DNA of 64,000 bases from Acanthornis magna (Eukaryota; Chordata; Aves; Passeriformes; Acanthizidae), in contig JAWUZG010000015.1 in assembly GCA_036785705.1 (NCBI GenBank), positions 6,065,508 to 6,129,507 on the forward strand, in the 5' to 3' direction. The first letter of the stretch is position 1. Every line of letters begins with the position of its first letter. A program made the translations under genes and the position numbers. Below are positions 47,166-59,920 of the stretch, piece after piece. Below the pieces are notes generated by a model. That model was not told where the DNA came from. It saw only the letters and a list, made by a program, of their open reading frames with translations, and did no database searches.

Positions 47166-48441
47166 GCAGTAGAACCCTGAGTTAAACCGCTGGATCTAAG
47201 GCTCCAGGACTTAACAGGTGCCTCCATTGCCAACTGCACACGTTTTAATCTGTGCCACCTATGGTGCTGAGCCCCTCTGGCCCAGTGCCAAGCTGCCCTC
47301 AGGGGGGTGGGTCAGGCTGGAGAGATCTAAAGGGCCTGGAGCTCCAGCAACACTGGCGCTGGAAAGGGCCTGCCGAGGCCATTGCAGCAGCGCCCCAACA
47401 TTGCTGCTCCTCCATCTTTCTGAGGTGGAAAACCCAGGTAGTGTGTTGGGGTAATTAGCTAGGGCTAGGGTTAGGGTTACGCCTAGGGTTAGGGTTAGGA
47501 GATCTAAAGGGCCGCAAGCTCCAGGAGCACTGGCGCTGGAAAGGGCCTGCCAAGACGAACGCGGCAAGGCCCCAACCTTGCTGCTCCCACACCTTTCTGA
47601 TCTGGACCCCCCACAGGGGTGGGCACCTCGGCCCCAGCCCCAGGCTCGGGCCTAGGCTGCCCTGTGGCTCGGGCTTAGGCTTCAGAGAGCTGTGGAGTCT
47701 ACAGCTGCAGGGACGCTGGCACTGGACAGGACATTGCAAGGGCATCCATCATGGCAGGCTGCTGCCAGAGACTGGATGTTCCGTGGCTCTAAACATCCGG
47801 GAATGGCCTGTGTCTGCTGCGAGGGGCCAGCTGGGTTTTGCTGACGGTGAGGCCTTCAGCGCCTGCTGCGGCCCCAGAGCTGCCCCAAGGCCTGGCTGAG
47901 CTTTCAGCCCTGGACTCTTGGGCTGGCAGTGCTCACCTGGGCCCTGAGTGGCCATGTGACCAGCAGTCCCAGCTGAGGGCTAGGGACATGAAGGCCATGG
48001 GGCTTAAAGGGCGCAGCATGAGGTCAGCACATGGTCACAGCCTAGAATCCTGCATGGGCTTCCTGTCCCGTCCCTGGTGCAATCCTCGGAGGTGGGAGCT
48101 CTGTGCACGTTTTTCTAGATCTCTTCTCTCCTTCTGGCTTCGTCTCTGCCTGTCTTTCTTCTCCTACTTCTCTTTGCCTAGAACTTTTGGCTAACATAGC
48201 ATTTTGTATGTTTCAGGGTTCTTCTCCGTGGGGCTCAGTTGATGCTAGGTAAATGCTAAATTAACACTGAGTACTGCTCTGGTAAGTAGTTGAGAGTTGA
48301 ATTCTATGTTGTATTTCATCCTTTGCCGAAGATGGTTTATTTTTGAGCATTTGATTTTGATCCTTTTGCCAGTAAGGCTTCAGTGTGATTTTCACCTCTT
48401 GACTATATCTGGTGGGGATTTCTCCTTTGCGCTAAGAGAGA
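47166..48441 (+). repeat. Unit 38, CCAGGACTT start (1276 bp)
   Basis: CCAGGACTT replaces CCAGGGCTT near the unit start. It also has ATCATGG, CAGCGCC with GAGCTGCCCC, GGCTAGGGAC, GAGGTCAGC and CTTCGTC. Unit 49 matches apart from the start. Confidence 0.94.
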
Positions 48442-49717
48442 GCAGTAGAACCCTGAGTTAAACCGCTGGATCTAAGGCTCCAGGACTTAACAGGTGCCTC
48501 CATTGCCAACTGCACACGTTTTAATCTGTGCCACCTATGGTGCTGAGCCCCTCTGGCCCAGTGCCAAGCTGCCCTCAGGGGGGTGGGTCAGGCTGGAGAG
48601 ATCTAAAGGGCCTGGAGCTCCAGCAACACTGGCGCTGGAAAGGGCCTGCCGAGGCCATTGCAGCAGCGCCCCAACATTGCTGCTCCTCCATCTTTCTGAG
48701 GTGGAAAACCCAGGTAGTGTGTTGGGGTAATTAGCTAGGGCTAGGGTTAGGGTTACGCCTAGGGTTAGGGTTAGGAGATCTAAAGGGCCGCAAGCTCCAG
48801 GAGCACTGGCGCTGGAAAGGGCCTGCCAAGACGAACGCGGCAAGGCCCCAACCTTGCTGCTCCCACACCTTTCTGATCTGGACCCCCCACAGGGGTGGGC
48901 ACCTCGGCCCCAGCCCCAGGCTCGGGCCTAGGCTGCCCTGTGGCTCGGGCTTAGGCTTCAGAGAGCTGTGGAGTCTACAGCTGCAGGGACGCTGGCACTG
49001 GACAGGACATTGCAAGGGCATCCATCACGGCAGGCTGCTGCCAGAGACTGGATGTTCCGTGGCTCTAAACATCCGGGAATGGCCTGTGTCTGCTGCGAGG
49101 GGCCAGCTGGGTTTTGCTGACGGTGAGGCCTTCAGTGCCTGCTGCGGCCCCAGAGCTGCCCCAAGGCCTGGCTGAGCTTTCAGCCCTGGACTCTTGGGCT
49201 GGCAGTGCTCACCTGGGCCCTGAGTGGCCATGTGACCAGCAGTCCCAGCTGAGGGCTAGGGACATGAAGGCCATGGGGCTTAAAGGGCGCAGCATGAGGT
49301 CCGCACATGGTCACAGCCTAGAATCCTGCATGGGCTTCCTGTCCCGTCCCTGGTGCAATCCTCGGAGGTGGGAGCTCTGTGCACGTTTTTCTAGATCTCT
49401 TCTCTCCTTCTGGCTTTGTCTCTGCCTGTCTTTCTTCTCCTACTTCTCTTTGCCTAGAACTTTTGGCTAACATAGCATTTTGTATGTTTCAGGGTTCTTC
49501 TCCGTGGGGCTCAGTTGATGCTAGGTAAATGCTAAATTAACACTGAGTACTGCTCTGGTAAGTAGTTGAGAGTTGAATTCTATGTTGTATTTCATCCTTT
49601 GCCGAAGATGGTTTATTTTTGAGCATTTGATTTTGATCCTTTTGCCAGTAAGGCTTCAGTGTGATTTTCACCTCTTGACTATATCTGGTGGGGATTTCTC
49701 CTTTGCGCTAAGAGAGA
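48442..49717 (+). repeat. Unit 39, CCAGGACTT start (1276 bp)
   Basis: CCAGGACTT, GCCGCAAGC, CAGTGCC, GGCTAGGGAC, GAGGTCCGC and CTTTGTC; unit 50 has the same set. Confidence 0.94.
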
Positions 49718-50993
49718 GCAGTAGAACCCTGAGTTAAACCGCTGGATCTAAGGCTCCAGGGCTTAACAGGTGCCTCCATTGCCAACTGCACACGTTTTAA
49801 TCTGTGCCACCTATGGTGCTGAGCCCCTCTGGCCCAGTGCCAAGCTGCCCTCAGGGGGGTGGGTCAGGCTGGAGAGATCTAAAGGGCCTGGAGCTCCAGC
49901 AACACTGGCGCTGGAAAGGGCCTGCCGAGGCCATTGCAGCAGCGCCCCAACATTGCTGCTCCTCCATCTTTCTGAGGTGGAAAACCCAGGTAGTGTGTTG
50001 GGGTAATTAGCTAGGGCTAGGGTTAGGGTTACGCCTAGGGTTAGGGTTAGGAGATCTAAAGGGCCGCAAGCTCCAGGAGCACTGGCGCTGGAAAGGGCCT
50101 GCCAAGACGAACGCGGCAAGGCCCCAACCTTGCTGCTCCCACACCTTTCTGATCTGGACCCCCCACAGGGGTGGGCACCTCGGCCCCAGCCCCAGGCTCG
50201 GGCCTAGGCTGCCCTGTGGCTCGGGCTTAGGCTTCAGAGAGCTGTGGAGTCTACAGCTGCAGGGACGCTGGCACTGGACAGGACATTGCAAGGGCATCCA
50301 TCATGGCAGGCTGCTGCCAGAGACTGGATGTTCCGTGGCTCTAAACATCCGGGAATGGCCTGTGTCTGCTGCGAGGGGCCAGCTGGGTTTTGCTGACGGT
50401 GAGGCCTTCAGCGCCTGCTGCGGCCCCAGAGCTGCCCCAAGGCCTGGCTGAGCTTTCAGCCCTGGACTCTTGGGCTGGCAGTGCTCACCTGGGCCCTGAG
50501 TGGCCATGTGACCAGCAGTCCCAGCTGAGGGCTGGGGACATGAAGGCCATGGGGCTTAAAGGGCGCAGCATGAGGTCAGCACATGGTCACAGCCTAGAAT
50601 CCTGCATGGGCTTCCTGTCCCGTCCCTGGTGCAATCCTCGGAGGTGGGAGCTCTGTGCACGTTTTTCTAGATCTCTTCTCTCCTTCTGGCTTTGTCTCTG
50701 CCTGTCTTTCTTCTCCTACTTCTCTTTGCCTAGAACTTTTGGCTAACATAGCATTTTGTATGTTTCAGGGTTCTTCTCCGTGGGGCTCAGTTGATGCTAG
50801 GTAAATGCTAAATTAACACTGAGTACTGCTCTGGTAAGTAGTTGAGAGTTGAATTCTATGTTGTATTTCATCCTTTGCCGAAGATGGTTTATTTTTGAGC
50901 ATTTGATTTTGATCCTTTTGCCAGTAAGGCTTCAGTGTGATTTTCACCTCTTGACTATATCTGGTGGGGATTTCTCCTTTGCGCTAAGAGAGA
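49718..50993 (+). repeat. Unit 40 (1276 bp)
   Basis: GCCGCAAGC, ATCATGG and CAGCGCC with GAGCTGCCCC as in unit 38, but GGCTGGGGAC and CTTTGTC. Confidence 0.93.
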
Positions 50994-52269
50994 GCAGTAG
51001 AACCCTGAGTTAAACCGCTGGATCTAAGGCTCCAGGGCTTAACAGGTGCCTCCATTGCCAACTGCACACGTTTTAATCTGTGCCACCTATGGTGCTGAGC
51101 CCCTCTGGCCCAGTGCCAAGCTGCCCTCAGGGGGGTGGGTCAGGCTGGAGAGATCTAAAGGGCCTGGAGCTCCAGCAACACTGGCGCTGGAAAGGGCCTG
51201 CCGAGGCCATTGCAGCAGCGCCCCAACATTGCTGCTCCTCCATCTTTCTGAGGTGGAAAACCCAGGTAGTGTGTTGGGGTAATTAGCTAGGGCTAGGGTT
51301 AGGGTTACGCCTAGGGTTAGGGTTAGGAGATCTAAAGGGCCGCGAGCTCCAGGAGCACTGGCGCTGGAAAGGGCCTGCCAAGACGAACGCGGCAAGGCCC
51401 CAACCTTGCTGCTCCCACACCTTTCTGATCTGGACCCCCCACAGGGGTGGGCACCTCGGCCCCAGCCCCAGGCTCGGGCCTAGGCTGCCCTGTGGCTCGG
51501 GCTTAGGCTTCAGAGAGCTGTGGAGTCTACAGCTGCAGGGACGCTGGCACTGGACAGGACATGGCGAGGGCATCCATCACGGCAGGCTGCTGCCAGAGAC
51601 TGGATGTTCCATGGCTCTAAACATCCGGGAATGGCCTGTGTCTGCTGCGAGGGGCCAGCTGGGTTTTGCTGACGGTGAGGCCTTCAGCGCCTGCTGCGGC
51701 CCCAGAGCCGCCCCAAGGCCTGGCTGAGCTGTCAGCCCTGGACTCTTGGGCTGGCAGTGCTCACCTGGGCCCTGAGTGGCCATGTGACCAGCAGTCCCAG
51801 CTGAGGGCTGGGGATATGAAGGCCATGGGGCTTAAAGGGCGCAGCATGAGGTCAGCACATGGTCACAGCCTAGAATCCTGCATGGGCTTCCTGTCCCGTC
51901 CCTGGTGCAATCCTCGGAGGTGGGAGCTCTGTGCACGTTTTTCTAGATCTCATCTCTCCTTCTGGCTTTGTCTCTGCCTGTCTTTCTTCTCCTACTTCTC
52001 TTTGCCTAGAACTTTTGGCTAACATAGCATTTTGTATGTTTCAGGGTTCTTCTCCGTGGGGCTCAGTTGATGCTAGGTAAATGCTAAATTAACACTGAGT
52101 ACTGCTCTGGTAAGTAGTTGAGAGTTGAATTCTATGTTGTATTTCATCCTTTGCCGAAGATGGTTTATTTTTGAGCATTTGATTTTGATCCTTTTGCCAG
52201 TAAGGCTTCAGTGTGATTTTCACCTCTTGACTATATCTGGTGGGGATTTCTCCTTTGCGCTAAGAGAGA
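50994..52269 (+). repeat. Unit 41, partial S mosaic (1276 bp)
   Basis: Has the S markers GACATGGCGAGG, TTCCATGG, GGGGATATG and CTCATCTCTCC, but not CACCTTGG, AAACCTCC or CTCGACAAATG. It looks like an S unit overwritten on both sides. Confidence 0.94.
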
Positions 52270-53545
52270 GCAGTAGAACCCTGAGTTAAACCGCTGGATC
52301 TAAGGCTCCAGGGCTTAACAGGTGCCTCCATTGCCAACTGCACACGTTTTAATCTGTGCCACCTATGGTGCTGAGCCCCTCTGGCCCAGTGCCAAGCTGC
52401 CCTCAGGGGGGTGGGTCAGGCTGGAGAGATCTAAAGGGCCTGGAGCTCCAGCAACACTGGCGCTGGAAAGGGCCTGCCGAGGCCATTGCAGCAGCGCCCC
52501 AACATTGCTGCTCCTCCATCTTTCTGAGGTGGAAAACCCAGGCAGTGTGTTGGGGTAATTAGCTAGGGCTAGGGTTAGGGTTACGCCTAGGGTTAGGGTT
52601 AGGAGATCTAAAGGGCCGCAAGCTCCAGGAGCACTGGCGCTGGAAAGGGCCTGCCAAGATGAACGCGGCAAGGCCCCAACCTTGCTGCTCCCACACCTTT
52701 CTGATCTGGACCCCCCACAGGGGTGGGCACCTCGGCCCCAGCCCCAGGCTCGGGCCTAGGCTGCCCTGTGGCTCGGGCTTAGGCTTCAGAGAGCTGTGGA
52801 GTCTACAGCTGCAGGGACGCTGGCACTGGACAGGACATTGCGAGGGCATCCATCACGGCAGGCTGCTGCCAGAGACTGGATGTTCCGTGGCTCTAAACAT
52901 CCGGGAATGGCCTGTGTCTGCTGCGAGGGGCCAGCTGGGTTTTGCTGACGGTGAGGCCTTCAGCGCCTGCTGCGGCCCCAGAGCCGCTCCAAGGCCTGGC
53001 TGAGCTGTCAGCCCTGGACTCTTGGGCTGGCAGTGATCACCTGGGCCCTGAGTGGCCATGTGACCAGCAGTCCCAGCTGAGGGCTGGGGACATGAAGGCC
53101 ATGGGGCTTAAAGGGCGCAGCATGAGGTCAGCACATGGTCACAGCCTAGAATCCTGCATGGGCTTCCTGTCCCGTCCCTGGTGCAATCCTCGGAGGTGGG
53201 AGCTCTGTGCACGTTTTTCTAGATCTCTTCTCTCCTTCTGGCTTTGTCTCTGCCTGTCTTTCTTCTCCTACTTCTCTTTGCCTAGAACTTTTGGCTAACA
53301 TAGCATTTTGTATGTTTCAGGGTTCTTCTCCGTGGGGCTCAGTTGATGCTAGGTAAATGCTAAATTAACACTGAGTACTGCTCTGGTAAGTAGTTGAGAG
53401 TTGAATTCTATGTTGTATTTCATCCTTTGCCGAAGATGGTTTATTTTTGAGCATTTGATTTTGATCCTTTTGCCAGTAAGGCTTCAGTGTGATTTTCACC
53501 TCTTGACTATATCTGGTGGGGATTTCTCCTTTGCGCTAAGAGAGA
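52270..53545 (+). repeat. Unit 42 (1276 bp)
   Basis: CCCAGGCAGTG (shared with unit 44), GCCGCAAGC, AAGATGAACG (shared with unit 25), ATTGCGAGG, and a private CAGTGATCACC. Confidence 0.93.
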
Positions 53546-54821
53546 GCAGTAGAACCCTGAGTTAAACCGCTGGATCTAAGGCTCCAGGGCTTAACAGGTG
53601 CCTCCATTGCCAACTGCACACGTTTTAATCTGTGCCACCTATGGTGCTGAGCCCCTCTGGCCCAGTGCCAAGCTGCCCTCAGGGGGGTGGGTCAGGCTGG
53701 AGAGATCTAAAGGGCCTGGAGCTCCAGCAACACTGGCGCTGGAAAGGGCCTGCCGAGGCCATTGCAGCAGCGCCCCAACATTGCTGCTCCTCCATCTTTC
53801 TGAGGTGGAAAACCCAGGTAGTGTGTTGGGGTAATTAGCTAGGGCTAGGGTTAGGGTTACGCCTAGGGTTAGGGTTAGGAGATCTAAAGGGCCGCGAGCT
53901 CCAGGAGCACTGGCGCTGGAAAGGGCCTGCCAAGACGAACGCGGCAAGGCCCCAACCTTGCTGCTCCCACACCTTTCTGATCTGGACCCCCCACAGGGGT
54001 GGGCACCTCGGCCCCAGCCCCAGGCTCGGGCCTAGGCTGCCCTGTGGCTCGGGCTTAGGCTTCAGAGAGCTGTGGAGTCTACAGCTGCAGGGACGCTGGC
54101 ACTGGACAGGACATTGCAAGGGCATCCATCACGGCAGGCTGCTGCCAGAGACTGGATGTTCCGTGGCTCTAAACATCCGGGAATGGCCTGTGTCTGCTGC
54201 GAGGGGCCAGCTGGGTTTTGCTGACGGTGAGGCCTTCAGCGCCTGCTGCGGCCCCAGAGCCGCTCCAAGGCCTGGCTGAGCTGTCAGCCCTGGACTCTTG
54301 GGCTGGCAGTGCTCACCTGGGCCCTGAGTGGCCATGTGACCAGCAGTCCCAGCTGAGGGCTGGGGACATGAAGGCCATGGGGCTTAAAGGGCGCAGCATG
54401 AGGTCAGCACATGGTCACAGCCTAGAATCCTGCATGGGCTTCCTGTCCCGTCCCTGGTGCAATCCTCGGAGGTGGGAGCTCTGTGCACGTTTTTCTAGAT
54501 CTCTTCTCTCCTTCTGGCTTTGTCTCTGCCTGTCTTTCTTCTCCTACTTCTCTTTGCCTAGAACTTTTGGCTAACATAGCATTTTGTATGTTTCAGGGTT
54601 CTTCTCCGTGGGGCTCAGTTGATGCTCGACAAATGCTAAATTAACACTGAGTACTGCTCTGGTAAGTAGTTGAGAGTTGAATTCTATGTTGTATTTCATC
54701 CTTTGCCGAAGATGGTTTATTTTTGAGCATTTGATTTTGATCCTTTTGCCAGTAAGGCTTCAGTGTGATTTTCACCTCTTGACTATATCTGGTGGGGATT
54801 TCTCCTTTGCGCTAAGAGAGA
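53546..54821 (+). repeat. Unit 43, D'-like with CTCGACAAATG (1276 bp)
   Basis: Reads like units 27 and 36 except for the tail variant CTCGACAAATG, here without the 5-bp deletion and with TTTTGATCC. Confidence 0.93.
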
Positions 54822-56097
54822 GCAGTAGAACCCTGAGTTAAACCGCTGGATCTAAGGCTCCAGGGCTTAACAGGTGCCTCCATTGCCAACTGCACACGTT
54901 TTAATCTGTGCCACCTATGGTGCTGAGCCCCTCTGGCCCAGTGCCAAGCTGCCCTCAGGGGGGTGGGTCAGGCTGGAGAGATCTAAAGGGCCTGGAGCTC
55001 CAGCAACACTGGCGCTGGAAAGGGCCTGCCGAGGCCATTGCAGCAGCACCCCAACATTGCTGCTCCTCCATCTTTCTGAGGTGGAAAACCCAGGCAGTGT
55101 GTTGGGGTAATTAGCTAGGGCTAGGGTTAGGGTTACGCCTAGGGTTAGGGTTAGGAGATCTAAAGGGCCGCAAGCTCCAGGAGCACTGGCGCTGGAAAGG
55201 GCCTGCCAAGACGAACGCGGCAAGGCCCCAACCTTGCTGCTCCCACACCTTTCTGATCTGGACCCCCCACAGGGGTGGGCACCTCGGCCCCAGCCCCAGG
55301 CTCGGGCCTAGGCTGCCCTGTGGCTCGGGCTTAGGCTTCAGAGAGCTGTGGAGTCTACAGCTGCAGGGACGCTGGCACTGGACAGGACATTGCGAGGGCA
55401 TCCATCACGGCAGGCTGCTGCCAGAGACTGGATGTTCCGTGGCTCTAAACATCCGGGAATGGCCTGTGTCTGCTGCGAGGGGCCAGCTGGGTTTTGCTGA
55501 CGGTGAGGCCTTCAGTGCCTGCTGCGGCCCCAGAGCTGCCCCACGGCCTGCCTGAGGTGTCAGCCCTGGACTCTTGGGCTGGCAGTGCTCACCTGGGCCC
55601 TGAGTGGCCATGTGACCAGCAGTCCCAGCTGAGGGCTGGGGACATGAAGGCCATGGGGCTTAAAGGGCGCAGCATGAGGTCAGCACATGGTCACAGCCTA
55701 GAATCCTGCATGGGCTTCCTGTCCCGTCCCTGGTGCAATCCTCGGAGGTGGGAGCTCTGTGCACGTTTTTCTAGATCTCTTCTCTCCTTCTGGCTTTGTC
55801 TCTGCCTGTCTTTCTTCTCCTACTTCTCTTTGCCTAGAACTTTTGGCTAACATAGCATTTTGTATGTTTCAGGGTTCTTCTCCGTGGGGCTCATTTGATG
55901 CTAGGTAAATGCTAAATTAACACTGAGTACTGCTCTGGTAAGTAGTTGAGAGTTGAATTCTATGTTGTATTTCATCCTTTGCCGAAGATGGTTTATTTTT
56001 GAGCATTTGATTTTGATCCTTTTGCCAGTAAGGCTTCAGTGTGATTTTCACCTCTTGACTATATCTGGTGGGGATTTCTCCTTTGCGCTAAGAGAGA
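54822..56097 (+). repeat. Unit 44, with a clustered substitution patch (1276 bp)
   Basis: CAGCAGCACC (shared with unit 45) and CCCAGGCAGTG (shared with unit 42). Three changes fall within about 20 bases near 55543-55558 (CCACGGCCTGCCTGAGGTG where others have CCAAGGCCTGGCTGAGCTG or ...CTT). It also has GCTCATTTGATG, shared with unit 35. Confidence 0.94.
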
Positions 56098-57368
56098 GCA
56101 GTAGAACCCTGAGTTAAACCGCTGGATCTAAGGCTCCAGGGCTTAACAGGTGCCTCCATTGCCAACTGCACACGTTTTAATCTGTGCCACCTATGGTGCT
56201 GAGCCCCTCTGGCCCAGTGCCAAGCTGCCCTCAGGGGGGTGGGTCAGGCTGGAGAGATCTAAAGGGCCTGGAGCTCCAGCAACACTGGCGCTGGAAAGGG
56301 CCTGCCGAGGCCATTGCAGCAGCACCCCAACATTGCTGCTCCTCCATCTTTCTGAGGTGGAAAACCCAGGTAGTGTGTTGGGGTAATTAGCTAGGGCTAG
56401 GGTTAGGGTTACGCCTAGGGTTAGGGTTAGGAGATCTAAAGGGCCGCGAGCTCCAGGAGCACTGGCGCTGGAAAGGGCCTGCCAAGACGAACGCGGCAAG
56501 GCCCCAACCTTGCTGCTCCCACACCTTTCTGATCTGGACCCCCCACAGGGGTGGGCACCTCGGCCCCAGCCCCAGGCTCGGGCCTAGGCTGCCCTGTGGC
56601 TCGGGCTTAGTCTTCAGAGAGCTGTGGAGTCTACAGCTGCAGGGACGCTGGCACTGGACAGGACATTGCAAGGGCATCCATCACGGCAGGCTGCTGCCAG
56701 AGACTGGATGTTCCGTGGCTCTAAACATCCGGGAATGGCCTGTGTCTGCTGCGAGGGGCCAGCTGGGTTTTGCTGACGGTGAGGCCTTCAGCGCCTGCTG
56801 CGGCCCCAGAGCCGCTCCAAGGCCTGGCTGAGCTGTCAGCCCTGGACTCTTGGGCTGGCAGTGCTCACCTGGGCCCTGAGTGGCCATGTGACCAGCAGTC
56901 CCAGCTGAGGGCTGGGGACATGAAGGCCATGGGGCTTAAAGGGCGCAGCATGAGGTCAGCACATGGTCACAGCCTAGAATCCTGCATGGGCTTCCTGTCC
57001 CGTCCCTGGTGCAATCCTCGGAGGTGGGAGCTCTGTGCACGTTTTTCTAGATCTCTCCTTCTGGCTTTGTCTCTGCCTGTCTTTCTTCTCCTACTTCTCT
57101 TTGCCTAGAACTTTTGGCTAACATAGCATTTTGTATGTTTCAGGGTTCTTCTCCGTGGGGCTCAGTTGATGCTAGGTAAATGCTAAATTAACACTGAGTA
57201 CTGCTCTGGTAAGTAGTTGAGAGTTGAATTCTATGTTGTATTTCATCCTTTGCCGAAGATGGTTTATTTTTGAGCATTTGATTTTGATCCTTTTGCCAGT
57301 AAGGCTTCAGTGTGATTTTCACCTCTTGACTATATCTGGTGGGGATTTCTCCTTTGCGCTAAGAGAGA
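56098..57368 (+). repeat. Unit 45, 5-bp deletion without CTCGAC (1271 bp)
   Basis: CAGCAGCACC as in unit 44, a private CTTAGTCTTCAG, and the 5-bp pyrimidine-tract deletion combined with CTAGGTAAATG. It is the only deleted copy lacking CTCGACAAATG. Confidence 0.95.
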
Positions 57369-58644
57369 GCAGTAGAACCCTGAGTTAAACCGCTGGATCT
57401 AAGGCTCCAGGGCTTAACAGGTGCCTCCATTGCCAACTGCACACGTTTTAATCTGTGCCACCTATGGTGCTGAGCCCCTCTGGCCCAGTGCCAAGCTGCC
57501 CTCAGGGGGGTGGGTCAGGCTGGAGAGATCTAAAGGGCCTGGAGCTCCAGCAACACTGGCGCTGGAAAGGGCCTGCCGAGGCCATTGCAGCAGCGCCCCA
57601 ACATTGCTGCTCCTCCATCTTTCTGAGGTGGAAAACCCAGGTAGTGTGTTGGGGTAATTAGCTAGGGCTAGGGTTAGGGTTCCGCCTAGGGTTAGGGTTA
57701 GGAGATCTAAAGGGCCGCGAGCTCCAGGAGCACTGGCGCTGGAAAGGGCCTGCCAAGACGAACGCGGCAAGGCCCCAACCTTGCTGCTCCCACACCTTTC
57801 TGATCTGGACCCCCCACAGGGGTGGGCACCTCGGCCCCAGCCCCAGGCTCGGGCCTAGGCTGCCCTGTGGCTCGGGCTTAGGCTTCAGAGAGCTGTGGAG
57901 TCTACAGCTGCAGGGACGCTGGCACTGGACAGGACATTGCAAGGGCATCCATCACGGCAGGCTGCTGCCAGAGACTGGATGTTCCGTGGCTCTAAACATC
58001 CGGGAATGGCCTGTGTCTGCTGCGAGGGGCCAGCTGGGTTTTGCTGACGGTGAGGCCTTCAGCGCCTGCTGCGGCCCCAGAGCCGCTCCAAGGCCTGGCT
58101 GAGCTGTCAGCCCTGGACTCTTGGGCTGGCAGTGCTCACCTGGGCCCTGAGTGGCCATGTGACCAGCAGTCCCAGCTGAGGGCTGGGGACATGAAGGCCA
58201 TGGGGCTTAAAGGGCGCAGCATGAGGTCAGCACATGGTCACAGCCTAGAATCCTGCATGGGCTTCCTGTCCCGTCCCTGGTGCAATCCTCGGAGGTGGGA
58301 GCTCTGTGCACGTTTTTCTAGATCTCTTCTCTCCTTCTGGCTTTGTCTCTGCCTGTCTTTCTTCTCCTACTTCTCTTTGCCTAGAACTTTTGGCTAACAT
58401 AGCATTTTGTATGTTTCAGGGTTCTTCTCCGTGGGGCTCAGTTGATGCTAGGTAAATGCTAAATTAACACTGAGTACTGCTCTGGTAAGTAGTTGAGAGT
58501 TGAATTCTATGTTGTATTTCATCCTTTGCCGAAGATGGTTTATTTTTGAGCATTTGATTTTGATCCTTTTGCCAGTAAGGCTTCAGTGTGATTTTCACCT
58601 CTTGACTATATCTGGTGGGGATTTCTCCTTTGCGCTAAGAGAGA
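57369..58644 (+). repeat. Unit 46, type D' (1276 bp)
   Basis: TTCCGC with full-length tract, CTAGGTAAATG and TTTTGATCC, as units 19 and 31. Confidence 0.94.
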
Positions 58645-59920
58645 GCAGTAGAACCCTGAGTTAAACCGCTGGATCTAAGGCTCCAGGGCTTAACAGGTGC
58701 CTCCATTGCCAACTGCACACGTTTTAATCTGTGCCACCTATGGTGCTGAGCCCCTCTGGCCCAGTGCCAAGCTGCCCTCAGGGGGGTGGGTCAGGCTGGA
58801 GAGATCTAAAGGGCCTGGAGCTCCAGCAACACTGGCGCTGGAAAGGGCCTGCCGAGGCCATTGCAGCAGCGCCCCAACATTGCTGCTCCTCCATCTTTCT
58901 GAGGTGGAAAACCCAGGTAGTGTGTTGGGGTAATTAGCTAGGGCTAGGGTTAGGGTTCCGCCTAGGGTTAGGGTTAGGAGATCTAAAGGGCCGCAAGCTC
59001 CAGGAGCACTGGCGCTGGAAAGGGCCTGCCAAGACGAACGCGGCAAGGCCCCAACCTTGCTGCTCCCACACCTTTCTGATCTGGACCCCCCACAGGGGTG
59101 GGCACCTCGGCCCCAGCCCCAGGCTCGGGCCTAGGCTGCCCTGTGGCTCGGGCTTAGGCTTCAGAGAGCTGTGGAGTCTACAGCTGCAGGGACGCTGGCA
59201 CTGGACAGGACATTGCAAGGGCATCCATCACGGCAGGCTGCTGCCAGAGACTGGATGTTCTGTGGCTCTAAACATCCGGGAATGGCCTGTGTCTGCTGTG
59301 AGGGGCCAGCTGGGTTTTGCTGACGGTGAGGCCTTCAGTGCCTGCTGCGGCCCCAGAGCTGCCCCAAGGCCTGGCTGAGCTTTCAGCCCTGGACTCTTGG
59401 GCTGGCAGTGCTCACCTGGGCCCTGAGTGGCCATGTGACCAGCAGTCCCAGCTGAGGGCTAGGGACATGAAGGCCATGGGGCTTAAAGGGCGCAGCATGA
59501 GGTCCGCACATGGTCACAGCCTAGAATCCTGCATGGGCTTCCTGTCCCGTCCCTGGTGCAATCCTCGGAGGTGGGAGCTCTGTGCACGTTTTTCTAGATC
59601 TCTTCTCTCCTTCTGGCTTCGTCTCTGCCTGTCTTTCTTCTCCTACTTCTCTTTGCCTAGAACTTTTGGCTAACATAGCATTTTGTATGTTTCAGGGTTC
59701 TTCTCCGTGGGGCTCAGTTGATGCTAGGTAAATGCTAAATTAACACTGAGTACTGCTCTGGTAAGTAGTTGAGAGTTGAATTCTATGTTGTATTTCATCC
59801 TTTGCCGAAGATGGTTTATTTTTGAGCATTTGATTTTGATCCTTTTGCCAGTAAGGCTTCAGTGTGATTTTCACCTCTTGACTATATCTGGTGGGGATTT
59901 CTCCTTTGCGCTAAGAGAGA
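58645..59920 (+). repeat. Unit 47, counterpart of unit 37 (1276 bp)
   Basis: Same rare combination as unit 37: TTCCGC, GCCGCAAGC, GTTCTGTGGC, GCTGTGAGGGG, GGCTAGGGAC, GAGGTCCGC, CTTCGTC. Confidence 0.95.
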
